Of a DNA stretch of 64,000 nucleotides, positions 19,142-28,012 are shown piece after piece. The stretch is taken from assembly GCF_003688285.1 (NCBI RefSeq), contig NZ_RCNT01000003.1, positions 354,582 to 418,581 on the forward strand, read 5' to 3'. Under the pieces are notes generated by a model, which had not been told where the DNA came from, searched no databases, and was given only the letters and a program-made list of their open reading frames with translations. A program made the position numbers and the translations under genes. Source of the stretch: Rhodophyticola porphyridii (GTDB taxonomy: Bacteria > Pseudomonadota > Alphaproteobacteria > Rhodobacterales > Rhodobacteraceae). Positions within the stretch are counted from its first letter, which is position 1. Each line of letters starts with the position of its first letter.

Positions 19142-19906
19142 CTAGCTGATGCGGAAGCTCTGCCCGAGATAGACCCGGCGTACGTTCTCATCCCGGACGA
19201 CTTCATCCGCCGTGCCGTTCATCAGGATCGTACCGTCATGCAGGATATAGGCGCGATCCACGATCTGCAGGGTTTCACGCACGTTGTGATCGGTGATCAG
19301 CACGCCCAGACCGCGGGTCTTGAGGTCGGAAACCAACGCCCTGATCTCGCTCACCGCAATCGGGTCGACCCCGGCAAAAGGTTCATCCAGAAGCACGTAT
19401 CGCGGGTTCGAGGCCAGACAGCGGGCGATCTCCACCCGTCTGCGTTCCCCTCCGGAAAGCGACAGCGCAGGCGCCCGGCGCAGGTGCCCGACAGAAAATT
19501 CCGAAAGCAGTTCTTCTAGACGATCCAGACGTGTCGTGCGGTTCGGCTCAGCCACCTCAAGTATCGCCATGATGTTGTCTTCCACGGACAGCCCGCGAAA
19601 AATCGACATTTCCTGGGGCAGATACCCGATTCCGGCCTTGGCACGGCGATACATGGGAAGCTGCGTGACATCGCGCCCATCCAGCGTGACCGTTCCGCCA
19701 TCCGGTGTGATCAGCCCGGCGATCGAGTAGAAACATGTGGTCTTGCCAGATCCGTTCGGGCCCAGCAACGCCACAACCTCCCCCTGGTTCAGCGACATCG
19801 TGACATCGCGGATCACCGGCCGGCGGCGATAGCTTTTGCGCAGCTGGCTGATATGCAGGCCCTTCTGGCCTTCGGTGACGGTCAGATTTGGACGGGCCGC
19901 CATCAA
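19142..19906 (-). CDS. lptB: LPS export ABC transporter ATP-binding protein LptB
   Basis: ATPase that powers LPS extraction by LptFG and its delivery to LptC-LptA-LptD. The 254-residue protein has Walker A GPNGSGKTT, the signature LSGGERRR, Walker B YVLLDEPFAGVDP and the switch His in ITDHNVRETL. The N-terminal 15 residues are a slight extension over the E. coli protein. Its start overlaps the lptA stop as ATGA, giving the order lptC-lptA-lptB. Confidence 0.95.
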   Translation of the reverse strand: MMAARPNLTVTEGQKGLHISQLRKSYRRRPVIRDVTMSLNQGEVVALLGPNGSGKTTCFYSIAGLITPDGGTVTLDGRDVTQLPMYRRAKAGIGYLPQEMSIFRGLSVEDNIMAILEVAEPNRTTRLDRLEELLSEFSVGHLRRAPALSLSGGERRRVEIARCLASNPRYVLLDEPFAGVDPIAVSEIRALVSDLKTRGLGVLITDHNVRETLQIVDRAYILHDGTILMNGTADEVVRDENVRRVYLGQSFRIS

Positions 19907-20397
19907 TCCGATCCCTGCTGCAGGACGGTACGAACGCGCCCTTCGACCGTGCCGTCACCGGTGGCCATGTTCACGACCATCCGGTCGCCCGAGATTGCCG
20001 TGGCCCCCTGCGTCACCAGCACACCGCCCGACAGCGTCATGAGGGAGGAGGCGACTTCATAGGCTGCGGATTGCCCCTCGGCGGCATCCACACCGCGCGT
20101 GACGAGCACGCCTCCCGTGGCCTCGACCCGGCTGACATCCTGCGCGCCGCCATCTTCGGTGTTGTAGAAGACGGTGACCTCGCCCGCCGCGATGCGCAGG
20201 TCGCCCTGAACGATGATCACGTTGCCGGTAAAGACGGCGTTGCCGGTTTCCTGATTCAATGTCAGGGCATCGGCGGTGACCTCGATTGACTGTGTTGCAT
20301 CATGCGCCACATCGCCGAAGCCGATATTGACCTGGGCGAAGGCGGCAAGGGCCGAAAACTGGAGGGCCAGAAAAACCGTAAGAAATGCGCGCATCAA
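19903..20397 (-). CDS. lptA: LPS transport periplasmic protein LptA
   Basis: A 164-residue OstA-family periplasmic bridge protein for LPS. A signal peptide (about 1-21, ending AFAQ) is followed by repeated beta-strand units such as TGNVIIVQGDLRIAAGEVTVFY and LSGGVLVTQGATAISGDRMVV, the antiparallel beta-jellyroll pattern of LptA. Located between lptC and lptB with a 6-bp gap to lptC. Confidence 0.9.
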   Translation of the reverse strand: MMRAFLTVFLALQFSALAAFAQVNIGFGDVAHDATQSIEVTADALTLNQETGNAVFTGNVIIVQGDLRIAAGEVTVFYNTEDGGAQDVSRVEATGGVLVTRGVDAAEGQSAAYEVASSLMTLSGGVLVTQGATAISGDRMVVNMATGDGTVEGRVRTVLQQGSD

Positions 20398-20403
20398 GAA
20401 ACC

Positions 20404-21000
20404 TCAACTCTCCGGCTCATATAGCATCCTGACCCGTCCGTTGAAACTCAGAACCTGCACACCGGTTTCTTCGGACAGAACCATTCGATCCGCGCTCAGC
20501 GTCATGGAGGGTCCGTCGACCCGGACCGGGCCGGGAGAAACGACGCTCAGAACCTCGAAGGAGACGACGATACGGTCGCTTTCAAGCCGGTAGCCGGTCG
20601 AACTGGTGAGGCGGACATCATTTTGCAGATCGGCGGTCCGGTTGCTCAGATCCACCTCCGATGCGGCACTGTTCAGAAGAATATAATCAGTTTCCGATAT
20701 GGCGACGCGGGTTTCGACCTGTTGTGCGGAAATCCGATCCGGCGCGTCAGGCGCCGGCGCCGCGCTTTCGGCGATGAACAGAACCTCCCGCCCATCCTCC
20801 AGGGTGCCGGCAAAACGGGGGTTTCCCAGCCGCTGTTCACGCGCAAGCTCTTCTACATCAACTTCGGCGAATGGAATTGCACGATCCGGATCGGGGGAGT
20901 TGGAGAACAGAAACAGCGTCGACAGAAGGCCAAGTGCCAGGAGCGGCAAGATGACTTTCACCCAGGCCACGATTTGTGAATATCGGTTTGTTACGGCCAT
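20404..21000 (-). CDS. lptC: LPS export system protein LptC
   Basis: 198 residues with one N-terminal membrane anchor (about 13-32, VKVILPLLALGLLSTLFLF) and a periplasmic OstA/LptC-like beta domain (for example NRTADLQNDVRLTSSTGY). It passes LPS from LptFG to LptA. It starts 8 bp after the RNase D-like gene and precedes lptA. LptC sequences are poorly conserved, so the call leans on topology and operon order. Confidence 0.88.
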   Translation of the reverse strand: MAVTNRYSQIVAWVKVILPLLALGLLSTLFLFSNSPDPDRAIPFAEVDVEELAREQRLGNPRFAGTLEDGREVLFIAESAAPAPDAPDRISAQQVETRVAISETDYILLNSAASEVDLSNRTADLQNDVRLTSSTGYRLESDRIVVSFEVLSVVSPGPVRVDGPSMTLSADRMVLSEETGVQVLSFNGRVRMLYEPES

Positions 21001-21008
21001 CGGCGCGG

Positions 21009-21620
21009 CTAATGCGCGAAGATGTCGATCTCCGGCCAGCCCGCCAGATCAAGCCGGGCCCGTGCCGGAAGGAAGTCGAACGATGCTTGCGCAAGATCGC
21101 TCCGCCCTTCGCGCGCCAGTCGCCGGTCAAGCTCTTCCCGAAGCCGGTGAAGATACAACACATCGGATGCAGCATAGGTTTTCTGCGCCTCGCTGAGCAC
21201 CTCCGCACCCCAGTCCGAGCTTTGCTGATGCTTGGAGATGTCGATGCCCAGAAGTTCCTGGCAAAGATACTTCAGCCCGTGCCGGTCGGTATAGGTCCGC
21301 ACGAGCTTCGACGCGATCTTGGTGCAGTAAACCGGCGCCGCCAATGCTCCGAAGGCATTCATCATCGCGGCGATGTCGAAGCGCCCGAAATGGAACAGTT
21401 TCAGCACATCTGGATCTGTGAGCAGGGCGGCGAGATTGGGCGCCTGCGTCTGCCCATTGGCGATCTGCACCAGATGAGCATTGCCGTCCCCGCCCGAGAG
21501 CTGGACCAAACACAACCGGTCGCGATGCGGGTTCAAACCCATGGTTTCACAATCGATCGCGACCACTGGCCCAAGATCAAGCCCGTCCGGCAAATCGTTC
21601 TGATAGGTATGGATCGTCAC
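21009..21620 (-). CDS. RNase D-like 3'-5' exonuclease
   Basis: A 203-residue DEDD-type exonuclease with VAIDCETMGLNPHRD (Asp and Glu of motif I), FHFGRFDIAAMMNAFG (motif II) and AASDVLYLHRLREEL (motif III, Tyr type). It is much shorter than E. coli RNase D and has no HRDC domains, which is common for alphaproteobacterial copies. It probably trims the 3' ends of stable RNAs. It lies just downstream of tRNA-Leu and upstream of lptC on the same strand. Confidence 0.87.
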   Translation of the reverse strand: MTIHTYQNDLPDGLDLGPVVAIDCETMGLNPHRDRLCLVQLSGGDGNAHLVQIANGQTQAPNLAALLTDPDVLKLFHFGRFDIAAMMNAFGALAAPVYCTKIASKLVRTYTDRHGLKYLCQELLGIDISKHQQSSDWGAEVLSEAQKTYAASDVLYLHRLREELDRRLAREGRSDLAQASFDFLPARARLDLAGWPEIDIFAH

Positions 21621-21625
21621 ATCTG

Positions 21626-21658
21626 CCCCTTTTCTCGACCCCTGGTCAGAAAAAGGGG
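21626..21658 (-). other. hairpin directly after tRNA-Leu
   Basis: Arms CCCCTTTTCT and AGAAAAAGGGG pair with one bulged base around a 12-nt loop. It starts directly after the encoded CCA of the tRNA and ends 6 bp before the RNase D-like start codon. It may end or define the tRNA precursor; it is not a textbook terminator. Confidence 0.4.
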
Positions 21659-21745
21659 TGGTGCCCAGGAGAGGACTCGAACCTCCACGTCCATACGGAC
21701 ACTAGCACCTGAAGCTAGCGCGTCTACCAATTCCGCCACCTGGGC
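21659..21745 (-). tRNA. tRNA-Leu (anticodon CAG)
   Basis: The minus strand begins GCCCAGGTGGCGGAATTGG and ends CCTGGGC-A-CCA. Acceptor arms GCCCAGG/CCTGGGC pair fully. The anticodon arm is CTAGC-TTCAGGT-GCTAG with CAG in the loop, the long variable arm expected of class II tRNA-Leu is present, and the T arm has GGTTCGAGTCC. CCA is encoded. 87 nt including CCA. Confidence 0.97.
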
Positions 21746-21827
21746 AGGTGTCGTGGAAGCGGCTGATATAGCGGGGTCAAAGCGCTGTCAACGGGCCAAT
21801 GCGCGAAATCCCGACCCGCGGCGCGGT

Positions 21828-24800
21828 TCAGTAATCGCGCTCAAAAAACAAACCCAGGCTGCTGTCTCCCTCGGCGCCGAAACTCCCGCGCGCGGTGATG
21901 CTCGGCGTCAGATCGATATTGAGATTGACGGTTGCTCCGTTTTCGCCGCCTACGGTCACATCCGTATAGATATTGTCCGAGATGTACCGGCCGGCGCGCA
22001 GCGCGGCGCTCCCATCCTCGGTGGTCTGGATATCGAGATCGTCGAGCCCGAGATTCTCTCTCAGGCCGGCGAAGATACCTCCGCCGGAATCGCCGCCTGC
22101 CAGGCCGGCCACGGCATCCGCAAGCTGGAGCGCCTGGATCGCCGACAAGCTGGAAACGCTGCGACCGAAGAAGAACTGTGCCAGCACCTCGTCACGGGGC
22201 AGTTCCGGTTCCGAGGAGAAGATGACCTCGGGTGCCGAGGCCGGACCTTCAAGGATGATGCGGATCAGATACTCTCCGGACCGGCTTTGCGCGACAAGGC
22301 GGATGAAGGGGTCGAAGCTGCCTTGCAGGGTCGCGCTGCCCTGCACCAGATCCAGCCGCTGGCCCAGAATTCCAAGCCGCCCGCGGATCAGCTCGAACCG
22401 GCCATCGGGTATCGCGTTGGCGGCGGTGCCCCGCACCCGCAATGTGCCGCCCAGTTCCGCGTCCAGACCGCGACCGCGCAGGAAAATGCGGCCCGGGGCG
22501 CTGATCGTCAGGTCCAGTGCGATTTCCGAATTGCCTCCGCCGGTGCCGTCTCCGTTTCTGCCAAGCAGACCCGCAAAGGCGCGCGTCCGGCGCTGCGCGG
22601 CGGTTTCGCCCACATGGGCGATTTCGGGAATGGCTTCGGTGGTGCCAAGCGAGGATTCCGGTATGCGGATTTCCGTCTCGCCGATCAGGATCTCACCCGA
22701 CAGGCGCGTCGAGCCCACAAGATTGCCCGCGTAACTTAGCCGGGCTTCCGGGATGAGAACTTCGTAAAGCTGCGGATCGACCAGAACGACCTCGTTCATC
22801 GCGATGTCGAAGCGCACCGGCAGGCTGCGCCCGGAAATTCCGATCGATCCATTGGCGGTGACCCGCCCACCGGACGTGATGGCCCCGCTTGTCGTCACGC
22901 GTGCGGTGCCTTCGGCCAGCCGGATATTCGCCGTGACGTCTTCCAGCCCGAAGCCAAGCGCCGGTGCTGCGATCCTCGCCCCATTGGCGTTCAGGCTGCC
23001 CGAGACATTGCGAAGATCGGGGGCGCCGGCAAGGCGGAGATCCATGGTCAGGTCGCCCCGAATGGTTCGGGGAGCGATGAACCGATCCGCCAGCGCCAGA
23101 GGCGCCCGCCCGGTCAGGCCTAGGTCAACCGCGCCCTCCGGCAGGCCCACATCGCCGGTCAGGATCATCGTCGTGCCGCCGGGGCCCTCCAGATCGGCCT
23201 CGGTTGTCCAGGGGCCTTCACCGCCGGTTCTGCGTATGCCGCCATGGACCTCGACCGGGCCGGTCAGGGCTGAGGTGAACAGCGCCACGTTCCGCAGCCA
23301 GACCGAGGCCAATATCTCGCTTGCCTCGCTGCTGAGCCGACCGCCGCCCTTGACCGAAAGCTCGCGGCTCGCGAGGTTCAGGTCCTCAAGAAAAAGCCCC
23401 GTTTCGTCGCGGCGAATGGCCACCGCAAGCTCGGTGGTTCCGGCAAACAGGGCGGGCGGCAGGCTTGGTGACAGGCGCAGCTCCGTCGACCGCCCGCTGA
23501 TGCTGGCGTCGAAGGCGCCGGACAATGCATCGGCTGTGCCCTCAACCGCCAAAGCGGCGCTGCCCTGCAAACCATCGCCGATCAGCGGCGCAAAACGACT
23601 CAGGTCCGCGCTTTCGGCCTGCACGGCATAGGTCAGATCAAGACGGTCATCGGCCAGTTCGGCGCCGGCCTCCCCCTCAAGGGTCAGATCGCCGGCGGTC
23701 ACTTGCAGACCGCTGAGCGTGACCGGCGCGTCCGCCTCCCATGCCAGATCGGTGCGGAGCGTGGCCGCGTCGCCGATGGCCGTTGCGACGGCCTCATCCC
23801 TGTGGCCAAGGCCGGTCGCCGCGGCGGATATGCGCGCGGTGACCGACGACAATCCGCGCGCGGCTTCGGTGATATCGCCGCCCATTTCCAGCGTCACGGC
23901 CTCCGCGGTGAGCTCGCCCGCAACAAGATCGCGCAGTTCTGCGTCGCCCGCCCAGCTGTTGCCGTCCCGCCGGTCGTAGCTGATGTCCAGCCGCGCAGAT
24001 CCGATGGATACGTCGCCATCGGCGAGTGGGAGCAGAACCCGATTTTCCCCCGCGCGGGTGGGGGCGATATTGCCACGCAGGGCAAAGCTGTCAGGCTGGC
24101 GTTCGGCATCCAGCACCACACGCCCTTCCAATTGCATGGCGGCCGCGTCGATCCGTATGGGGTCGGCGGTCAGGATACCGGCGGCATCCTGCGTGACATT
24201 CGCAATCAGGGAAACGTCCGTCCCGAAGAAATCGCGGTATTCCGGCAGGACAATCGCCGTGATGTCGCCCGACAGATCGAGCGTGACAGATTGCGCGCCC
24301 GTGTCGGTCTGCATGAACTCCAGATCTCCGGCAAACCGCGGCTCCCCATCCGTTTCCAGCGAGAACTCGGCCACGAAATCCGAAAGCGGCCCCTGTCCCT
24401 CCAGCGAAAGCCGCACGGAAGGTTCGCCAGGAATGCCAAGGAGCGAAGCGGCAAGCCCGCCCTCTTCCTCCTCGAACAGCAGGGCGATCTCGGCAATCCG
24501 GGTTTCGTTTTCAAATCCGGCGGTCAGGCTGAATTGCCCCAACGGGCCATCGAGCCGTTCGAGTTCAAGATTTGCGGTCCCGTCCCCGTTCGCCAGTTCG
24601 GCGGATCCGTTGACGGAAAACACAAGGGCCTGGCCCAGAACCGGCTCCCCGATTTCAACCCGGTCGATGGCCGTCTCCTGAATGCGGATGCTCAGTGGAA
24701 GCTCGGGCAAACTGAACGGCGTCGCTTCGGCATCGGGCAGGCCGCCTGTGGATTGCGGAAGCCGGGCAAGCTCCAGCCGTGCAGCGGTCAGCTCGTTGAC

Positions 24801-25073
24801 TTCCAGCGCGCGGGAAAACAGGGCACTGCGTCTCCAGTCCAGCGTGACGTCTTCCAGCACCAGCCAGACGCCGTCCTCATCCGCGATGGTCAGCCGGTCA
24901 AGTGAGGCCCGAGAACTCAGTGCGCCGCGAAACCCCTCGATCCTGACCTGCCGCGCCGCATCGTCGGAAAGCGCGTCTTCCAGAAGCGCCTGCAGCCTTC
25001 CCCTGTCGTCATCCTGCGCGCCAAGCGCGACGGGAAAGAAAGCAAGCAGGGATATGAGCAGGAGCCGTCTCAA
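21828..25073 (-). CDS. tamB: translocation and assembly module protein TamB
   Basis: Large inner-membrane-anchored periplasmic protein (1081 residues) that works with TamA in outer-membrane protein insertion and, by AsmA-like folding, probably phospholipid transfer. It has an N-terminal signal or anchor segment (about 1-19), a long repetitive beta-rich body, and the conserved C-terminal DUF490 region with the ending ASFGAEGDSSLGLFFERDY. The start is TTG at 25073, overlapping the tamA stop as TTGA; the encoded N terminus (L/M)RRLLLISLLAFFPVALGAQ is a clean signal sequence. Confidence 0.93.
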   Translation of the reverse strand: MRRLLLISLLAFFPVALGAQDDDRGRLQALLEDALSDDAARQVRIEGFRGALSSRASLDRLTIADEDGVWLVLEDVTLDWRRSALFSRALEVNELTAARLELARLPQSTGGLPDAEATPFSLPELPLSIRIQETAIDRVEIGEPVLGQALVFSVNGSAELANGDGTANLELERLDGPLGQFSLTAGFENETRIAEIALLFEEEEGGLAASLLGIPGEPSVRLSLEGQGPLSDFVAEFSLETDGEPRFAGDLEFMQTDTGAQSVTLDLSGDITAIVLPEYRDFFGTDVSLIANVTQDAAGILTADPIRIDAAAMQLEGRVVLDAERQPDSFALRGNIAPTRAGENRVLLPLADGDVSIGSARLDISYDRRDGNSWAGDAELRDLVAGELTAEAVTLEMGGDITEAARGLSSVTARISAAATGLGHRDEAVATAIGDAATLRTDLAWEADAPVTLSGLQVTAGDLTLEGEAGAELADDRLDLTYAVQAESADLSRFAPLIGDGLQGSAALAVEGTADALSGAFDASISGRSTELRLSPSLPPALFAGTTELAVAIRRDETGLFLEDLNLASRELSVKGGGRLSSEASEILASVWLRNVALFTSALTGPVEVHGGIRRTGGEGPWTTEADLEGPGGTTMILTGDVGLPEGAVDLGLTGRAPLALADRFIAPRTIRGDLTMDLRLAGAPDLRNVSGSLNANGARIAAPALGFGLEDVTANIRLAEGTARVTTSGAITSGGRVTANGSIGISGRSLPVRFDIAMNEVVLVDPQLYEVLIPEARLSYAGNLVGSTRLSGEILIGETEIRIPESSLGTTEAIPEIAHVGETAAQRRTRAFAGLLGRNGDGTGGGNSEIALDLTISAPGRIFLRGRGLDAELGGTLRVRGTAANAIPDGRFELIRGRLGILGQRLDLVQGSATLQGSFDPFIRLVAQSRSGEYLIRIILEGPASAPEVIFSSEPELPRDEVLAQFFFGRSVSSLSAIQALQLADAVAGLAGGDSGGGIFAGLRENLGLDDLDIQTTEDGSAALRAGRYISDNIYTDVTVGGENGATVNLNIDLTPSITARGSFGAEGDSSLGLFFERDY

Positions 25074-26854
25074 AACGTGTGTCCGATGCCGATGTAAAGC
25101 AGCACGCGCTGGCCGGCATTGTCGCCTGTGACGGGTGTCGCCACATCCAGCCGGATCGGGCCAAGCGCGGTGTTGTAACGAAATCCCAGCCCCGCCCCCG
25201 CGTGCCAGTCGCCATCCGTATCGCCAAGCGGCCCGGCGGAGATGTAGCCGCCATCGGCAAAGGCCACGAGCCCATAGGTTTCCGTGATATCGGCCCTGAT
25301 TTCGGCGGAGAGCCCTGCAAAGCCGCGCCCGCCGCTGCTGGTGCCACCCTGGGTCGCGCCGAGCGATTTGTACGGCTGGCCACGCACCGTTCCGCCGCCA
25401 CCGGAATAGAACAGAAACTCCGGCGGAAGGTCGGTGAAGGCACCGCCTTCGATGGTGCCAAGCTGCACACGGCCCGCAAGGCGGACCCTGTCATCCTGCC
25501 CAAATCCGAGATAGCCGCGCCCGTCCAGCACGGCACGAAGCCCGAACCCGTCGCCCGTGCCCTCCAGAACGGCGAAGGGTGTCAGTTCAAGCTCGGCATA
25601 ATAGCCGCTGCGGGCGTCCAGCGGATTGTCCCGCCGGTCATAGGTCGCACTGGTCGGCAAGGTGGCCAGAACGATCTGGCGGCTGCCGAAGGCGTCGTCG
25701 ATATCCGAAAAGCGCAGACCGACGCCGAACCGGGTTGTCAGCTCGTCCGAGATCAGCCTTTCGAAGCCAAGGCTGGTTTCGAACACCGTCTCTTCGAAGG
25801 TCGGCTCGTCCAGACCCGCGAGGCGCGTGTCGAAGATCAGCGCGGTATCCGGCCGGAACGTTGCGGGGCGGGTAAAGACGCCGCGCAACTCCCAGTCCGC
25901 GCCGCCGGTGTCGCCCCCGACCCCGGAAATCTCGGCATCGAAGCGCAGCCGCTCCGCACCGCCGAGAAGATTGCGGTGCAGCCAGTACGCGCTAAGCGCA
26001 CCACCGTCGGAGGAGGAGATTTCGGCGCCGAAGCCAAACCGTCTGAGCGGTGCCTCGACCAGTGTCGCGCCGATATCCATGACCGCGTTGGCGTCCGGCG
26101 TCCGTTCCTCCAGCGCGACGGACCGGAATGTGCCGGTGCGGCGCAGTCTCTGTTCCGAGGTTTCCAGCGTGTCGGGGTCGAAGATCTCGCCGCGGGGCAG
26201 GCCGGCAATCTCCCGGATCCGCTCGGGCCGCGTGCGCTGCTGACCTTGCGGGATCAGATCGCCGAACCGGACAAGGGGCCCGGGTGAAACCGAAATATCC
26301 GCATCGAGCACCGCCTCCTGCTGACGTGCGGTGATGGACTGCCGCCCGATATCCGCCGTGGCGTGACCCGCCTGCCGCCATCCCGTGATCGCGGCCTCCG
26401 CGGCCTCTCTCAGAACGGGCGTGTTCGCGGGTGCGCCGCTACGAAACCCCTCCGGCAGCTCGGTATCGGGAGCCAGCGGAGCGATGTCGGTTCGGCCAAG
26501 GCGAAAGGCGGGACCGGTTTCAACGCGAATATCCGCGCGGTCGATACGAGCCGGGGGCGAAAAAGGTGACAGTTCCGCGGCCTCCCGGCCATTCAGGCGG
26601 ATGCTGATCACCGGCCCGAAATATCCATATTCGTAAAGCACTCCGAGCAGGCGCGCATAATCCGCGCGGGCTGCCGCAACCCTGTCCTGGACGGAGGTGC
26701 TTTCTTCTGCGTCGGTTCTGGCCAGCAAGGAGGTCGCGCGCAGCGCATCGATCAGATCTTCCGACCCGCCGGGCACATCGAAAGCGACCTCGGCACCGGC
26801 GATACCCGGGTAGAGCAAAACACATGACAGAAGAAACGCACGTAACCGGGCCAA
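25070..26854 (-). CDS. tamA: outer-membrane assembly factor TamA (BamA/Omp85 family)
   Basis: 594 residues: signal peptide (about 1-21, ARLRAFLLSCVLLYPGIAGA), three POTRA-like domains (about 25-250), and a C-terminal beta-barrel with GGGTVRGQPYKSLG and a final Phe (YIGIGHTF), typical of Omp85 proteins. I choose the TTG at 26854 because GAGGGG lies 8-13 nt upstream and it begins the signal peptide; another in-frame TTG is at 26869. The frame is open to 27970 but that part is the antisense of the neighbouring epimerase gene. Forms an operon with tamB. Confidence 0.9.
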   Translation of the reverse strand: MARLRAFLLSCVLLYPGIAGAEVAFDVPGGSEDLIDALRATSLLARTDAEESTSVQDRVAAARADYARLLGVLYEYGYFGPVISIRLNGREAAELSPFSPPARIDRADIRVETGPAFRLGRTDIAPLAPDTELPEGFRSGAPANTPVLREAAEAAITGWRQAGHATADIGRQSITARQQEAVLDADISVSPGPLVRFGDLIPQGQQRTRPERIREIAGLPRGEIFDPDTLETSEQRLRRTGTFRSVALEERTPDANAVMDIGATLVEAPLRRFGFGAEISSSDGGALSAYWLHRNLLGGAERLRFDAEISGVGGDTGGADWELRGVFTRPATFRPDTALIFDTRLAGLDEPTFEETVFETSLGFERLISDELTTRFGVGLRFSDIDDAFGSRQIVLATLPTSATYDRRDNPLDARSGYYAELELTPFAVLEGTGDGFGLRAVLDGRGYLGFGQDDRVRLAGRVQLGTIEGGAFTDLPPEFLFYSGGGGTVRGQPYKSLGATQGGTSSGGRGFAGLSAEIRADITETYGLVAFADGGYISAGPLGDTDGDWHAGAGLGFRYNTALGPIRLDVATPVTGDNAGQRVLLYIGIGHTF

Positions 26855-27028
26855 GCCCCCACCCCTCAATAGCCGCTTCGTCCAGATGTAGCGGTGTGAG
26901 AGCGTCCTGACCACTGGTCTTGAGACGGTTGCGATAGATTTCAGCCCGATCTTGGGACGATTTGCGCCTTGTTCCGTCAAAGAGGCGCGCGTATCAACCG
27001 GAACAAGCAGGACGGAAGGATCATGGCC

Positions 27029-28012
27029 ATGTCGAAACTCGTCACAATCTTCGGCGGTTCGGGCTTTGTCGGTCGCTATGTGGCGCGGCGTATGGCGAAA
27101 GAGGGTTGGCGGGTGCGGGTTGCGGTCCGTCGCCCGAACGAGGCCCTGTTCGTGCGGCCCTACGGCGCCGTAGGTCAGGTTGAGCCGGTTTTCGCCAATC
27201 TGCGCGACGACGCCTCGGTGGCCGCGGCCTTGAACGGGGCGGATGCCGTGGTCAACTGCGTCGGCATCCTGTCGGAACGCGGAAAGAACAGGTTCGATGC
27301 CGTGCAGGCCGAGGGCGCGGGCCGTGTCGCGCGTCTGGCCACGGCCGAAGGTGTCGCGCATCTGGTGCAGGTTTCCGCCATCGGAGCCGACCCGGACAGC
27401 AACAGCGCTTACGCCCGGACCAAGGCCGAAGGGGAGGCTGCTGTCCTTGAGCATTTTCCGCAGGCCGTGATCCTGCGACCGTCGATCATATTCGGCCCGG
27501 AAGACGAGTTCTTCAACCGGTTTGCGGCGATGACACGGTTTGGACCGATCCTGCCTGTGGTCGGTGCGGATACGCGGTTTCAGCCGGTCTATGTCGATGA
27601 TGTTGCGGCCGCGGTCGTTGCCGGGGTTCTGGGAAAGGCCGCGCCTGGTGTCTATGAACTGGGCGGACCTGAGGTGGAAACCTTCCGGGCCTTGATGCAG
27701 CGGATGCTGGGCGTGATCCGCAGGCGCCGCCTGATCATGAATGTTCCGTTCTGGATCGCGGGGCTTATGGCTTGGTTTCTGGATGCGGTGCAGACTGTCA
27801 CGCTTGGAGTTCTGCACAATGGCATGCTGACGCGTGATCAGGCCCGGCAGTTGCGGCGTGACAATGTCGCCAATGACGACCTGCGCGGGTTTGCCGAACT
27901 TGGTATCGAGCCGGTCGCCATGGATGCGGTTCTGGAAGAGTATCTCTGGCCCTATCGCAGCGGCGGACAATATGCCGAGATCAAGGAAAGCGCCGAGAAC
28001 CTGCGGACCTAG
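27029..28012 (+). CDS. NAD(P)-binding epimerase-like protein, complex I NDUFA9 type
   Basis: 327 residues of the atypical short-chain dehydrogenase fold. The N terminus KLVTIFGGSGFVGRYVARRM is a Rossmann nucleotide-binding loop, and the active-site Tyr-Lys pair of classical epimerases appears only loosely (SAYARTKAEGE). The family is related to mitochondrial complex I subunit NDUFA9 and is widespread in alphaproteobacteria; role in respiration is inferred. Of two ATGs, 27029 is favoured since GGAAGGA lies 9 nt upstream of it and only 3 nt before 27023. The stop overlaps convergent uppP (CTAG). Confidence 0.85.
   Translation: MSKLVTIFGGSGFVGRYVARRMAKEGWRVRVAVRRPNEALFVRPYGAVGQVEPVFANLRDDASVAAALNGADAVVNCVGILSERGKNRFDAVQAEGAGRVARLATAEGVAHLVQVSAIGADPDSNSAYARTKAEGEAAVLEHFPQAVILRPSIIFGPEDEFFNRFAAMTRFGPILPVVGADTRFQPVYVDDVAAAVVAGVLGKAAPGVYELGGPEVETFRALMQRMLGVIRRRRLIMNVPFWIAGLMAWFLDAVQTVTLGVLHNGMLTRDQARQLRRDNVANDDLRGFAELGIEPVAMDAVLEEYLWPYRSGGQYAEIKESAENLRT

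Noticed and set aside
18874..19206. 110-codon minus-strand frame in the lptB-hpf gap
   Set aside because: It runs into lptB in another frame, lacks a start signal, and does not resemble rpoN.
26855..27970. Upstream extension of tamA to 27970
   Set aside because: This part is antisense to the epimerase gene and carries no signal peptide; tamA starts near 26854.
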